A DNA stretch of 64,000 nt from Martinezella miluonensis. Lineage in GTDB: Bacteria; Pseudomonadota; Alphaproteobacteria; Rhizobiales; Rhizobiaceae. The number at the start of each line of letters is the position of its first letter. Positions within the stretch are counted from its first letter, which is position 1. The DNA lies in the NCBI RefSeq assembly GCF_900094545.1, contig NZ_FMAH01000003.1, positions 1 through 64,000 on the forward strand. Direction: 5' to 3'. A program made the position numbers and the translations under genes. Under the pieces are notes generated by a model, which did no database searches, was not told the origin of the DNA, and saw only the letters and a list, made by a program, of their open reading frames with translations. This document shows, piece after piece, positions 1 to 8,788 of this stretch.

Positions 1-818
1 TCAAGACTACCTTTTAGGAGGCAGTTTTGGCACGTGGCGATTTGAGCGATGCAGAGTGGCGGATCATCGAGCCACTTTTACCGAGGGAACGCGGGCGCAA
101 GTCGCGCCCGTTGCATGATAATCGGTGCTTTTTGAACGGGATGCTTCACGTGCTGCGGGTCGGTTGTCCGTGGCGCGATATGCATGAGCGATACGGCAAG
201 TGGAATTCAGTTTACGTGCGTTTCCGACGTTGGGCCGAGCAAGGCGTCTGGGATGCCTTACTCGAGACGCTCGTCGAGCTGGGCCTGACAGACGATTGGC
301 AGCATATGATCGATAGCACGACAGTCCGGGGCCATTCACAGGCTGCCGGCGCTAGGGGGGGACTCATAAGGAGGCTTTTGGTCGATCACGCGGCGGCTTT
401 ACGACGAAAGTCCACGCCCGCGCAGACGGTCAAGGACGCCCTCTTGGCTTTATCCTGACAGGCGGCGAAGCCTCCGATTACAGTGCCGTTCCTGGCTTGC
501 TCGCGCTGCCAGTGGGTCGGCCCCGCCGCATGCTTGCCGATAAGGGATACGATGCGGACGCCATCCGCGAGGAACTTCTGCTGCATGGCACTCGTCCGAT
601 CATTCCGCCGCGATCAACCCGGAAGAACCCGCCACCTTGCGACTACCGCGCTTACAAGGATCGCAATCGCATCGAACGCATGTTCAACCGAATGAAGCAG
701 TTCCGTCGCATTGCCACGCGCTACGACAAAACCAAAACATCATACGCTGCTTTCCTCGCTATCGCCGCCGCTAAGATCTGGTTGCCATACTTTGTCAACA
801 TCGCCTAGTCAATCTTGA
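1..818 (+). mobile_element. IS5-family (IS427-group) insertion sequence, left edge at window start
   Basis: The single transposase reading unit at 27-808 is flanked by short matching ends: TCAAGA at 1-6 and its inverse TCTTGA at 813-818. The true left tip may lie before the window, so the left boundary is provisional. Length (about 0.8 kb) and gene content fit the IS427 group of IS5. The frame of the next gene (856 onward) stays open back into the element, which suggests that the IS inserted into or just upstream of that gene. Confidence 0.75.
27..808 (+). CDS. IS5-family transposase split over two frames (-1 frameshift)
   Basis: DDE transposase that cuts and joins the IS ends. The first frame (27-458) has the N-terminal IS5 domain (start ARGDLSDAEWRIIEPLLP) and the first catalytic Asp in MIDSTTVRGH. 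The remainder is in the -1 frame and carries LADKGYD with the second Asp and the Glu of NRIERMFNRMKQFRR. The frames join at a run of seven G (355-361): slipping back one base there gives the family-typical ARGG-THKEAFGRS-RGGF sequence. All three catalytic residues are present and the joined length, about 260 aa, is normal for the group. The G run is either a programmed frameshift site or a one-base indel; sequence alone cannot decide. Confidence 0.85.
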
Positions 819-855
819 TATCGCATCAGAGATTTCGCAGGATTCTTCAGGTCAA

Positions 856-2418
856 TTGACCTTCTTATGTTACCTTCCAAATACCGCAGGACCGCAGTTT
901 GTTTTTTGCCGCATGGATCCGTCCGACTGGTCATTGCGTTTCACGCCCCTGCCAGAAAAGCCAATGCCACTGCAATGGTTTAGCCCAAATGGCACTTATG
1001 CGCTTGCACCCTATTTGGGCTCGCTTGGTCGAACACCAACCAAGGATGAGATCAACAAGGCGTGTCGTCGGCATAAGGGCACCCTCGAACTCTGGCAAAT
1101 AGATCAGCCCAAGCTGCTCACGCGTATCGAGACTAGAAAGGGAGTGCCGCCAGAGTTTGTTCAAAAGGTCGTCTGGGATGCCGATGGCTCCGGCTTCTGG
1201 ACACAATTCGATCACTGGAAGAATCGCGAGAGAAGAGAGACCGAGTTCCGATGGCTCGGGCTTGATGGCACTTACTCTCCCGTCTTCAGCTTCGAACGCT
1301 TTAGTGGCAGGCTATCTCCCCCCGTTCATGAAATTGTTGATGTGTCGGATCTCCGACAGGTCGAAATACGCGTGTACTCAAATTCCGTCTATATTCGGCG
1401 GGATTGGCGGGAGGGCGAATCTTCATCCAAGCTGATCTACGAAAGTGAAGACGGCTTTCGTGAGAATACCGCTGTTTATCCGCCAGAAGCGCTAGTCAAA
1501 CGCTTCCTAGCAAAATCCGAGTATCGGCATGTTGTCTCAGTCGAAGAGTTCTCGGAAGCTCCCATCGCGAACGCACTGCGAGCACTAGCCGATGACGTTC
1601 ACGAGCGTTTGGCCGAACTTATTCAAGGGGATGTATTCGAGGTATCGTTCAAAGTCGGAAAGCGAACGATCACAGAAACGGCATTCTTCGAACGCTTGAT
1701 AAAGGAGCCGTTGCCCGTCGTTCCGAACCTTCGATGTCTGCTGGTCAATTATCTTGCAGTTCAGCCTGCTGTCATAGAGGCGAAAAGAATTGGTCAGATA
1801 TGGGGACCGGAGAACCAGGGAGCCCTTGCTCCCGCCATGCAGGCACTTTTGCTTCTTGACCCTAGCGCTCATGTCGTCTTTCGCGATTATCTCGCCAAAC
1901 GGGATGGGGAGCACGAAGTCCATTCGACCGATGTCATCATGAAGCGCTACATCGAGAAATTCGGATGGCGCGACACGGCTATGATCTCTTTCGGCATCTA
2001 CTTCGCACTGATTCGGCATAGAGACGGACGGATAGCGATGCGTGGCGAGCTTCTTGATGAATACGGCCTCCTTCGCGCGACTGCAAATATGAAAGAGCCG
2101 CACGAATTTGCCGCCCTGATCTCACAAGAGGTAGACCAATTCCTTACAAAGCCCGGACTGAGGCGCGGGTCCAAGGATGATCTTTATCGTGTACTCCAGC
2201 CCAGCCTGGAGACAACTGAATATGGTCGACGGGTGCTCTCGATTATTTCGGCTGAAATCGGGCTGACCTTCGAGAGAAGGACAGAAGAGCGTGGTTGGGA
2301 TCCGGACCTTTTGAAGGCGATAGTTCAGCAAAGGGCTCACCGACAGCCCACTACCGTTTCGTGGTGGGGGCGGTTAGTTCAGAAGCTTACAACTTTGGTT
2401 CCGATGTCGCCTTTTTGA
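856..2418 (+). CDS. hypothetical protein, probably 5'-truncated by the IS
   Basis: About 500 aa, soluble, with no family I recognise. The N-terminal half has repeated aromatic/beta-type stretches (LELWQID, KVVWDADGSGFW, FRWLGLDG) reminiscent of a beta-propeller; the C-terminal half is helical and charged. No convincing start is visible: TTG at 856 and ATG at 913 both lack a good Shine-Dalgarno, and the frame is open upstream to the IS end. I infer that the original N-terminus was removed or replaced by the IS insertion. Confidence 0.6.
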   Translation: MTFLCYLPNTAGPQFVFCRMDPSDWSLRFTPLPEKPMPLQWFSPNGTYALAPYLGSLGRTPTKDEINKACRRHKGTLELWQIDQPKLLTRIETRKGVPPEFVQKVVWDADGSGFWTQFDHWKNRERRETEFRWLGLDGTYSPVFSFERFSGRLSPPVHEIVDVSDLRQVEIRVYSNSVYIRRDWREGESSSKLIYESEDGFRENTAVYPPEALVKRFLAKSEYRHVVSVEEFSEAPIANALRALADDVHERLAELIQGDVFEVSFKVGKRTITETAFFERLIKEPLPVVPNLRCLLVNYLAVQPAVIEAKRIGQIWGPENQGALAPAMQALLLLDPSAHVVFRDYLAKRDGEHEVHSTDVIMKRYIEKFGWRDTAMISFGIYFALIRHRDGRIAMRGELLDEYGLLRATANMKEPHEFAALISQEVDQFLTKPGLRRGSKDDLYRVLQPSLETTEYGRRVLSIISAEIGLTFERRTEERGWDPDLLKAIVQQRAHRQPTTVSWWGRLVQKLTTLVPMSPF

Positions 2419-2647
2419 TCCGTGGAGATCGGGCCCTGAAGACTTCGGAATTTTGAAGCTTCCTGAATCCACCCAAAATGATGCGAGAGCAGGAAATCCG
2501 AATTGCGACTCGCTTGTGGAGGCCATTTGCCCACGTTGCCGGGACGCGACGCACTTCGCGATAGCGTCTCCAAAATCCATCTTTCCAATGCTCGGGTACT
2601 GCTAGTCCGTTTCCCATGCGGCTGTCGACCGGGACCACACCTCGGAC

Positions 2648-3037
2648 CTAATCGAATAGCCGTTTGTCTGGCAAAGGCGGCTGCTGCAACAACGCCGCCA
2701 TCAGAGACGATATTGTCCAGAGAACGCCTATCACGCCGGACACAAAGCATAGTTGAGAGATGCCTGCCAAGAAATTAGCCCTGTTCGGCGCAATGAATTC
2801 GTACAGCCAGGGAATACCCGCGCCGACAAAGGGGGTTGCGATCCAGGCCAGCCATCTGACGCCGAGCCGAGCGGCGACATATTCAATTGGCGCGAAAATG
2901 AACACGGACATCCCGATTGCAGGCACCACGAGAAATAGGGCCACTACCCAGACCAGACCGCCACCTGCCAACGGAACGAGCACCAAGCCAAATAGCAATA
3001 TGAGGGCTACTCGCCCGAAAAGTCCGCCAAGCGTCAT
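2648..3037 (-). CDS. small four-helix membrane protein, unknown
   Basis: 129 aa with about four hydrophobic segments (roughly residues 8-28, 30-50, 60-78 and 92-115) and a short polar tail, so an inner-membrane location is likely. A strong ribosome-binding site (GGAGAGGTG) sits a few bases before the ATG at 3037, which supports the start. No family recognised. It is divergent from the gene at 3148 with about 110 bp between them, which could hold promoters for both. Confidence 0.65.
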   Translation of the reverse strand: MTLGGLFGRVALILLFGLVLVPLAGGGLVWVVALFLVVPAIGMSVFIFAPIEYVAARLGVRWLAWIATPFVGAGIPWLYEFIAPNRANFLAGISQLCFVSGVIGVLWTISSLMAALLQQPPLPDKRLFD

Positions 3038-3147
3038 GTTCGATCACCTCTCCTGCATCACTATTATCCCAGGTGGAGTTGCAATCGCATTTCGTGCACG
3101 CGTAAAATGCGAACGATCCGGCGAATGTTAGGGAGATCATAAGGCGT

Positions 3148-3603
3148 ATGGGACTGTTCGACTTTCTAAAGCGCAGGAGAATGCCAGCTACAATCGAAGA
3201 CGCCATTGCCTCTCAGGCAGCGGATTTTGTGAATGCGTTCTCTCGCCCCGGAGCACCCATCGATGGACCGAAACTCGATTACTCAGAAGACTCGTTGAAC
3301 CTGGTGGATCAGGTCCTACAGGACTTCTACCAAAACCAGGCACAGCTCCCTGACGACCTGCATTTCGTAGCCTCTGCTTATGTTTTCGAGACTGCGCGAC
3401 GTCGGTTTGGCGGACGCTATCTTCGCGGCGATCAAGACAACCCATTCGTGCTGGTTGTCGGCGAACCGGATTGTCGTATCGGCGTAATGGTAATGGGAAA
3501 AATCAGAGGCCGGACTACGAATGGACCGGAAGACAATATTCCATTCTTCTTTGCAGGGATCGCTCCGCTGGTTGAAAGGCGTAAGGACGCAACGCTCGAA
3601 TAG
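3148..3603 (+). CDS. hypothetical soluble protein, 151 aa
   Basis: Starts MGLFDFLKRRR, a basic N-terminus with no clear signal peptide or membrane helix. The middle carries a helix-rich stretch (QVLQDFYQNQ) followed by a compact, strand-rich part (FGGRYLRGDQDNPFVLVVGE). The ATG at 3148 has a weak AAGG-type ribosome-binding site. Size and context, among small accessory genes, would suit an immunity or antitoxin-like protein, but nothing in the sequence proves this. Confidence 0.55.
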   Translation: MGLFDFLKRRRMPATIEDAIASQAADFVNAFSRPGAPIDGPKLDYSEDSLNLVDQVLQDFYQNQAQLPDDLHFVASAYVFETARRRFGGRYLRGDQDNPFVLVVGEPDCRIGVMVMGKIRGRTTNGPEDNIPFFFAGIAPLVERRKDATLE

Positions 3604-3786
3604 GGAGCACTGCGCCACCCGATTTCGTGCCGACCGTGAAACGGATGTCAGCGAAGTTTCACAACACTCATCCCGCACGTACGCATCGGCACATAGCCGC
3701 TCGTCGCGACACATCTCATGGTTTTATGACTCTTCAAGGTTTCAGGTGTTAGCAATGAGGACCTGAACCTTTGATTGAGTGAAAAG

Positions 3787-4368
3787 ATGAAACACATCGT
3801 ATTCCTGCGTGTCCTTTCCTTCCTTGCGATATTCGCCATGTCGTGGACTTCTGCCTCAGCTGACCAGCTAGCCGATGAATTCAGAGCTTCCAAACTCAGT
3901 ATCTACGGTACGGATTTTGGATACCTCGACAGGGAGAGCGTTAACGCAATGAAATCCAAGCAGTTGATGGTGAGCATTGGCGGCAAGTGGGTGATGCTTG
4001 ACCAAATTGATGTAAATCAGGATAAGATTGAGAAGGCATGCAAAGAAAATGCGATAATATTTACAGTATTGGACGAATATTCTTTCTCTCGATGCTGGAG
4101 CAAAGAAGAAATTTCCGATGTATATGTAAACAAGGCAGGTAGTTTCTATAGCATAAGAGGAGCTTATAAAGCACGTATTGATGGTAGGATTGCTGCATTG
4201 GACGCTACCGGCAAATCCGTTCCCTCAAGAATAAAAGAACAAGCCGTTTCATCAATTTTGCGCTACGCAGACCGGGAAAGCGTTATGGTCCCGTACAGTC
4301 CAAACGTCTTATTGGAAATCAGCATGAGCGATGGCTTCCCACTACTTTACGGAAGGTGTTCAAAGTAG
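3787..4368 (+). CDS. secreted hypothetical protein, 193 aa
   Basis: The ATG at 3787 gives a clear Sec signal peptide (MKHIVFLRVLSFLAIFAMSW...ASA, probable cleavage after ASA near residue 26), so the protein is probably periplasmic. The mature part has two cysteines (KACKEN and SRCWSK) and a third near the C-terminus (YGRCSK). Local base composition is more A+T-rich than in neighbouring genes, a possible sign of foreign origin. No family recognised. Confidence 0.6.
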   Translation: MKHIVFLRVLSFLAIFAMSWTSASADQLADEFRASKLSIYGTDFGYLDRESVNAMKSKQLMVSIGGKWVMLDQIDVNQDKIEKACKENAIIFTVLDEYSFSRCWSKEEISDVYVNKAGSFYSIRGAYKARIDGRIAALDATGKSVPSRIKEQAVSSILRYADRESVMVPYSPNVLLEISMSDGFPLLYGRCSK

Positions 4369-4875
4369 GCTGCGGCAACTGCTTTTCCCATGCGGCGAAT
4401 GGTATTTTTCAAGGCGACTTCCATCCTTTGAAACGATTTCCCGATGGCGACGCCTTCACCATCGACCGCGAGGCGAGGTGCGGCGGACCTTGTGCATCCC
4501 TTTGTAATCCGACCGCCAAGTGAAACGCGGGTTCGACTTAAGTAGAACGGTGAGTGCGAAAAATTCTGGGAGCGTTTTGTGCGGAAAGTCGCAATGGGAC
4601 GATGATCATCGTTGAAGGAACGTCCGATCTTCCCTTCGACCGCAGGCTTGTTGCAAAGGTATATGCTCCCGGCAAAGAAGTGCGAGAGGTTGCCGCCATC
4701 AAAGACAGGCCTCATCCGCCGTCTCTCGCGCTCACCTCGAACTAAGGATTTCTTTTAGTCGGAATGGACAAATTCAATCTGGAAGACGGTACCCTGGTTG
4801 AGATCAGTTGCCGAGCCACTTAGCCACGGCATCCGTGGCACGTCAAAATCCGAGAGGACGGTCTCTTCACCGAGC
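4369..4875. other. 507 bp without a supportable gene
   Basis: Short open frames exist here (for example 4602-4745 and 4764-4823, both forward), but none has a convincing ribosome-binding site, recognisable family or normal length. The stretch may contain decayed gene remnants, in keeping with the patchwork around it. Confidence 0.4.
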
Positions 4876-5556
4876 CTACTGCCCCACTTTCGATCCCAAC
4901 CCATTTTGCCCAACCCGGGGCTCCATTCCGGCCAGTAACCGCTGAATATTGGCGCGGTGACGGGCGATCACGTATAGGCCACCTGCGACCACCAGTAGCC
5001 GGTAAGGTAGCGGTTGCTCGACTATGAAGACGACCACAACTGCGGTTAAAGCCGCGAAGATCGAGCTGAGAGAAACGATTCGAGAAGTCGCCAGCACAAC
5101 AACCCAAACCGCCGCAGCACCTAAACCAACGGGCAAAGACATCGCCAACAATAGGCCCAGCCCCGTTGCAGCGGATTTGCCGCCAGTAAAATTCAACCAG
5201 ATCGACCGCCCGTGTCCCAACAAGACCGCCAGGCCCGATAGGCAAACAGCCCACGGCACCAAGGTTTCCAAATCAAGCGTTGTCGGTGGCAGGACGAATG
5301 GCAACGTGGACAACCAAGGATAAAACCAGCGAGCAAAGAGAATTGCGGCGACGCCTTTCAGCACATCAACGAGAAGCACGACGAAGGCAGGCCATTTGCC
5401 CAGAGTTCGGAGTACATTCGTTGCCCCTGTGGATTTGGAACCATGCTCTCGGATATCGATTCCCCGAAGCAATTTCCCCAGGAGGTAGCCGGTCGGAACG
5501 GAACCCAAGAGATAAGCGATTATCAAACCAAGGGAACTTCCGATCCAAAACGTCAT
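4876..5556 (-). CDS. plsY: glycerol-3-phosphate acyltransferase, PlsY type
   Basis: Integral membrane enzyme that transfers an acyl group from acyl-phosphate to sn-glycerol-3-phosphate, the first step of phospholipid synthesis. The three PlsY motif regions are visible: GSVPTGYLLGKLLRGIDIRE with STGATNVLR, GHGRSIWLNFTGGKSAATG, and a C-terminal RHRANIQRLL. About six membrane segments; 226 aa is normal length. The ATG at 5556 follows an AGGTGG-type ribosome-binding site. In the first motif a Lys replaces the usual second Gly/Asn region (GSKSTGATN). Standing alone in an accessory region it may be a second copy; the housekeeping plsY is not in the window. Confidence 0.85.
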   Translation of the reverse strand: MTFWIGSSLGLIIAYLLGSVPTGYLLGKLLRGIDIREHGSKSTGATNVLRTLGKWPAFVVLLVDVLKGVAAILFARWFYPWLSTLPFVLPPTTLDLETLVPWAVCLSGLAVLLGHGRSIWLNFTGGKSAATGLGLLLAMSLPVGLGAAAVWVVVLATSRIVSLSSIFAALTAVVVVFIVEQPLPYRLLVVAGGLYVIARHRANIQRLLAGMEPRVGQNGLGSKVGQ

Positions 5557-5683
5557 CAGGCCCACCTTCCCTCTAAGATTATCGCCATTTTGTTCCCCTT
5601 GTAGGCGCAAATTCCTCTGGCCAGCATCAAAGTCAAGCGCGTACGCCGCCGAAAAATAACCGCTGTGGGCTGTGTCTGTTGAT

Positions 5684-6046
5684 TCAGGATGGCGATTGAG
5701 ATCGGGAGGCGTTTCGTCCGACCAGACGGCTCAAAAGCAGCCAAACTAAAGCAAAAAGATAACCAATGGTTATGACTGCTGTTTCCAGCAGTACTGGAAG
5801 CAGCAAGAAACCATCGCCAGGACCTGGCTCCTCGTCGGCGGCTAACTTGGGCATTCCAACCAGGTAGAAGGTGTATACCGACACCAGTACCCAGAAAAAC
5901 GCGAGCGTATGCGGCAGCCACTTCCGGCGCTCGGCAGCCCGAGCACGACGAAATGCCGCAATGGGCACGAGGATGTTCAGAACAAGAATCAGCGGCAGCG
6001 CTATAAGGGGCGGCAGAAGTGTGGGGTAATCTGGGTCATAGTACAC
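5684..6046 (-). CDS. small membrane protein, 120 aa, unknown
   Basis: The GTG at 6046 is preceded by GGGAG at correct spacing and gives MYYDPDYPTLLPPLIALPL. Three hydrophobic segments follow (roughly residues 10-32, 44-62 and 82-105), with a basic C-terminus. The frame is open further upstream, but that part overlaps the Nudix gene on the other strand and lacks a ribosome-binding site. No family recognised. Confidence 0.55.
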   Translation of the reverse strand: MYYDPDYPTLLPPLIALPLILVLNILVPIAAFRRARAAERRKWLPHTLAFFWVLVSVYTFYLVGMPKLAADEEPGPGDGFLLLPVLLETAVITIGYLFALVWLLLSRLVGRNASRSQSPS

Positions 6047-6082
6047 AATTTTCTCCCTGCGGCTGCTCGTCCAGCTTGAGCT

Positions 6083-6445
6083 GTGCCACACGTAAGACAA
6101 CGGTTCAACCTGCCTATCGTAGGCTCTGTCACTTCGGATCGAAGGCAAAGTGGAGAAAGTTATCCCATTGTTTACAGAGCGCTCGGTAGCAGCTTGGAGG
6201 CTCTCGCCTTTGTGCACCGTTCCGCCGGAAAGCAGTTCGTGAAAGGCACTATCGAGATCAATGAAACGCCCGTCGACGCCGCGAAGCACGAACTTTGGGA
6301 AGAGAGTGGGCTTGCCCCACTCTCTTGGCTGGCAGGCTCGACGAGGAACGAGACCCTTATTCGAGCTTGCGTAATGGCGGAGGGAAAGGTCCTCATCGGC
6401 GACGTCCTACCAAACTATGGCGACTGGTTCCGTTTCCATGGCTGA
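6083..6445 (+). CDS. Nudix hydrolase-like protein, short
   Basis: Carries a recognisable Nudix box, G(T)IEINETPVDAAKHELWEESGL, matching Gx5Ex7REUxEExGU except that His replaces the Arg. Nudix enzymes hydrolyse nucleoside diphosphates linked to another group, with metal bound by the EExG glutamates. At 120 aa it is shorter than most family members, and its N-terminus (MPHVRQRFNLP) does not look like the usual first strand, so the start may be wrong or the gene may be partly decayed. Its 3' end overlaps the convergent gene at 6407 by 39 bp. Confidence 0.6.
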   Translation: MPHVRQRFNLPIVGSVTSDRRQSGESYPIVYRALGSSLEALAFVHRSAGKQFVKGTIEINETPVDAAKHELWEESGLAPLSWLAGSTRNETLIRACVMAEGKVLIGDVLPNYGDWFRFHG

Positions 6446-6742
6446 GGTTTTGCATGCTTCCAATAGATCGATGAGGCAATACGCTCTCAAATCGTCGGCA
6501 CTGAATTTGTTGCGATAGTGATCCAAGCAGTCAGTAAACGGGGAAATCAAGTTCGCCGCGTCTTCTGGAGAAATCAAGATATGATCCCGAGCATCGTCGA
6601 TTGAAGATATTATACTCCGGATGATCCTTGTAGTATCGACATTGCGAGCATGTGCGGTCACTTCGGCCAGGACTGTTTCGAACATGGTTCCCGATTTGTC
6701 ATCGCCTACGAACGAACCGCAATAAATATTGATCCCGCCCAT
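6407..6742 (-). CDS. hypothetical protein, 111 aa
   Basis: Soluble, acidic and mostly helical; no signal peptide. The ATG at 6742 follows a good ribosome-binding site (GGAAGG, spacing about 6). Its end overlaps the convergent Nudix-like gene. No family recognised. Confidence 0.55.
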   Translation of the reverse strand: MGGINIYCGSFVGDDKSGTMFETVLAEVTAHARNVDTTRIIRSIISSIDDARDHILISPEDAANLISPFTDCLDHYRNKFSADDLRAYCLIDLLEACKTSAMETEPVAIVW

Positions 6743-6892
6743 GATTGGCCTTCCAGATTGTGTAGTTGCATTAAGGCTTGGCAGGCTGCGGATCCGCTAT
6801 TATCAAAGAGCAAGAATGAAGCCCGATCCGCTTTCGGCCAGCTACTGCTGCGGCTACCCCCTCATCGCATCCAACACGCCTCAGTCGGATGA

Positions 6893-7765
6893 TTAGGACA
6901 GCGCCCATTCCATCAACGCGTTCTGTGCATGAAGTAGGAATTCCTTGGCCGGGCGGCTTTGGCAGGCTCGGTGTAACATGGCATCGGCCGCCACTTCCTT
7001 ACCCCGCGCGACTGGAGGGCACGGCAGAAAGATCGCATCTTTTCGTCCGCTGTCGAGAAGAGAAGCCGTCACCTGGTAAGGCAAAAACTCGTTCTCTGTC
7101 CCGTCACTGGGCCAGGAATCTGTGACGATCACGTCGGCTTCCGAGACGTCGCGTATATCGGTGCTAGTCTGGAAATTCTCGTTCAGCAGGTCGGGATCGG
7201 TAACGTGCCAGCGTTCTGGATAAACCTGCGTGACGTGAATAGGCATGACCTTCGATGCCTCGACCCAAGATCGAAAGATGTTGGCATCCGCAGCAACTCC
7301 GACAACCTTCAGACCGTCCAATGTTCCTCTGACACTCTTGATATAGGCAAGATCGCCGAGCGTCTCACAGGGATGATTGGTCTTTGTTCGAGCATTGATG
7401 ACAGGCGCTTCGGCTATGAAAGCAAGCTCTCGCAATGTGGCAAGCTCCTTCGTCCGGATGACAAGAAGGTCGAACCAGTTGTCGAGGTATCCAGCAAGAT
7501 CGACGGTGATTTCGCGGACATTGAAGCTGATTGGAGACTGAACGCATATCCCGCCCATCGCCTTCGCGCCAAGATCGAACGCGGTCGTATTTCGCCATCC
7601 TGTGTCATCGACGACAACGCCAACACGCTTTCCCAGCAACGACTGTGGCATGGTGCGCTCGTGCCAATGCGTCGTAAGCTGGCCTGCTCGATCAATAACC
7701 ACAAGGATGACGTGCAGCGGCAAGGAGTGTAGTTCAAGAAAATCCCTGTTCAGTGTAAGTTTCAT
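6893..7765 (-). CDS. divergent aspartate/ornithine carbamoyltransferase-family protein
   Basis: 290 aa with the two-domain layout of the carbamoyltransferase superfamily. The second half is recognisable: NARTKTNHPCETLGDLAYIK corresponds to the HPxQxLAD carbamoyl-phosphate/ornithine region, LKVVGVAADANIFRSW to the start of the second domain, and FLPCPPVARGKEV to the HCLP-RG motif. The phosphate-binding STRT motif of the first domain is not intact; the matching segment reads DDTGWRNTTAFD. A normal transcarbamylase reaction is therefore doubtful, and it may act on another substrate or be non-catalytic. The ATG at 7765 has GGAAG a few bases upstream. Confidence 0.7.
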   Translation of the reverse strand: MKLTLNRDFLELHSLPLHVILVVIDRAGQLTTHWHERTMPQSLLGKRVGVVVDDTGWRNTTAFDLGAKAMGGICVQSPISFNVREITVDLAGYLDNWFDLLVIRTKELATLRELAFIAEAPVINARTKTNHPCETLGDLAYIKSVRGTLDGLKVVGVAADANIFRSWVEASKVMPIHVTQVYPERWHVTDPDLLNENFQTSTDIRDVSEADVIVTDSWPSDGTENEFLPYQVTASLLDSGRKDAIFLPCPPVARGKEVAADAMLHRACQSRPAKEFLLHAQNALMEWALS

Positions 7766-7972
7766 AGTACTTCCGGGATGGAATTCGACGGGTTCCGAGT
7801 AATGGAGGTTCGGCGGCTACCTTAGGGAGTTTTATGCGCTGCGCAATGACCCCACCTTGCGTGTTCGGTCAAAGACTTAGCCTCCGCCCGGATTACGGCG
7901 ATGGCGTTACCCCGTTTCGTCATGGTAGGCCTGCGTTGGTTCGGCAGGGCGAACCACAAGGAGACAGCTGCA

Positions 7973-8362
7973 ATGAAGTGCCTTCGCATCTATGCCACTC
8001 CGGATGGCGAGTCACATTTCGACGAAGTTGAGTTGCCGACAACGAAGGTGTCGGTACATCCCGATGCCGTGCCGTTCGACGTTACGGCCAGTTACCCGGC
8101 GTCCCGCGTCCGCCTTACCCACATCCCCGCAGGCATGCGAGAGGTTGCTTGGCACAATGTCCCCGAGCCGGTGCTTACGGTTAGGCTGGATGGGTCGGTT
8201 GAATACGAGACGAGCGACGGAGAGGTGCGCCACGTACAGGCGGGCAGCTTTGTGTTGGTAGAGGATACGCACGGCAAGGGCCATCTGTCGCGCCATTCCC
8301 CAGCGGCGCAGACTGTCATCTGGATTTCGCTACCCAACGGACTTCAGTTGCCGCCCGCATAA
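7973..8362 (+). CDS. cupin-like protein, 129 aa
   Basis: The ATG at 7973 follows AGGAG at good spacing and starts MKCLRIYATPDGESHFDEVELP. The middle and end (EVAWHNVPEPVLTVRLDG, DGEVRHVQAGSFVLVEDTHG, GKGHLSR) have the glycine/histidine spacing of a small cupin barrel, with a putative metal-binding His near DTHGKGH. The substrate cannot be told from sequence. It is transcribed away from the carbamoyltransferase-like gene, about 200 bp away. Confidence 0.6.
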   Translation: MKCLRIYATPDGESHFDEVELPTTKVSVHPDAVPFDVTASYPASRVRLTHIPAGMREVAWHNVPEPVLTVRLDGSVEYETSDGEVRHVQAGSFVLVEDTHGKGHLSRHSPAAQTVIWISLPNGLQLPPA

Positions 8363-8788
8363 TCTGTCTGCCTGCTCGCGGCTCATGTCACTCGGTTGAA
8401 TGATCACTCCTGGAGCAAGGTAGCCAAGAACGCTAGCACCACGGTCGGTGGCATCCGCTCCAGAATTCCTGAAGAATCTTGTACCTGCAATTGCGGCGCT
8501 GGACCTTCCGAGACGTCGTGGCGATGACCTTACGCTGCTAGCCCCATCTTTTGGCCAAATGGCCAAGGCAGAACCTCATCCCAAATAGAATGGGGAGCGT
8601 TTCCCTAAAGGGAAAGAGGACCAAGCCTGAATCAAACCAGCTTCGCCAAGCTATGTCGCATCGGGCTGAGGTAGCGGCCGACTGATCCACAGGTGATTTC
8701 CTCTCAAAGGTATTGAGCCTCGCGAGCACAGCTTTCGACCCGACGAAGGCTTCAGCTGAGCGCACTCGCGGCGGGCCATTGTTGGTGT
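8363..8788. other. 426 bp without a supportable gene
   Basis: Only short frames lacking ribosome-binding sites or recognisable products. A small perfect hairpin, TTTCCC-TAAA-GGGAAA, lies near 8600-8616; its function is unclear. Confidence 0.4.

Noticed and set aside
953..963. CAGAAAAGCCA, identical to part of a right-end repeat of the Tn7-like element
   Set aside because: Single copy inside a coding sequence, with no neighbouring repeats at 18-19 bp spacing; best explained as chance.
4347..4745. Opposing short ORFs (reverse 4347-4715, forward 4554-4745)
   Set aside because: No ribosome-binding site, no recognisable protein, overlapping each other; treated as non-coding or decayed.
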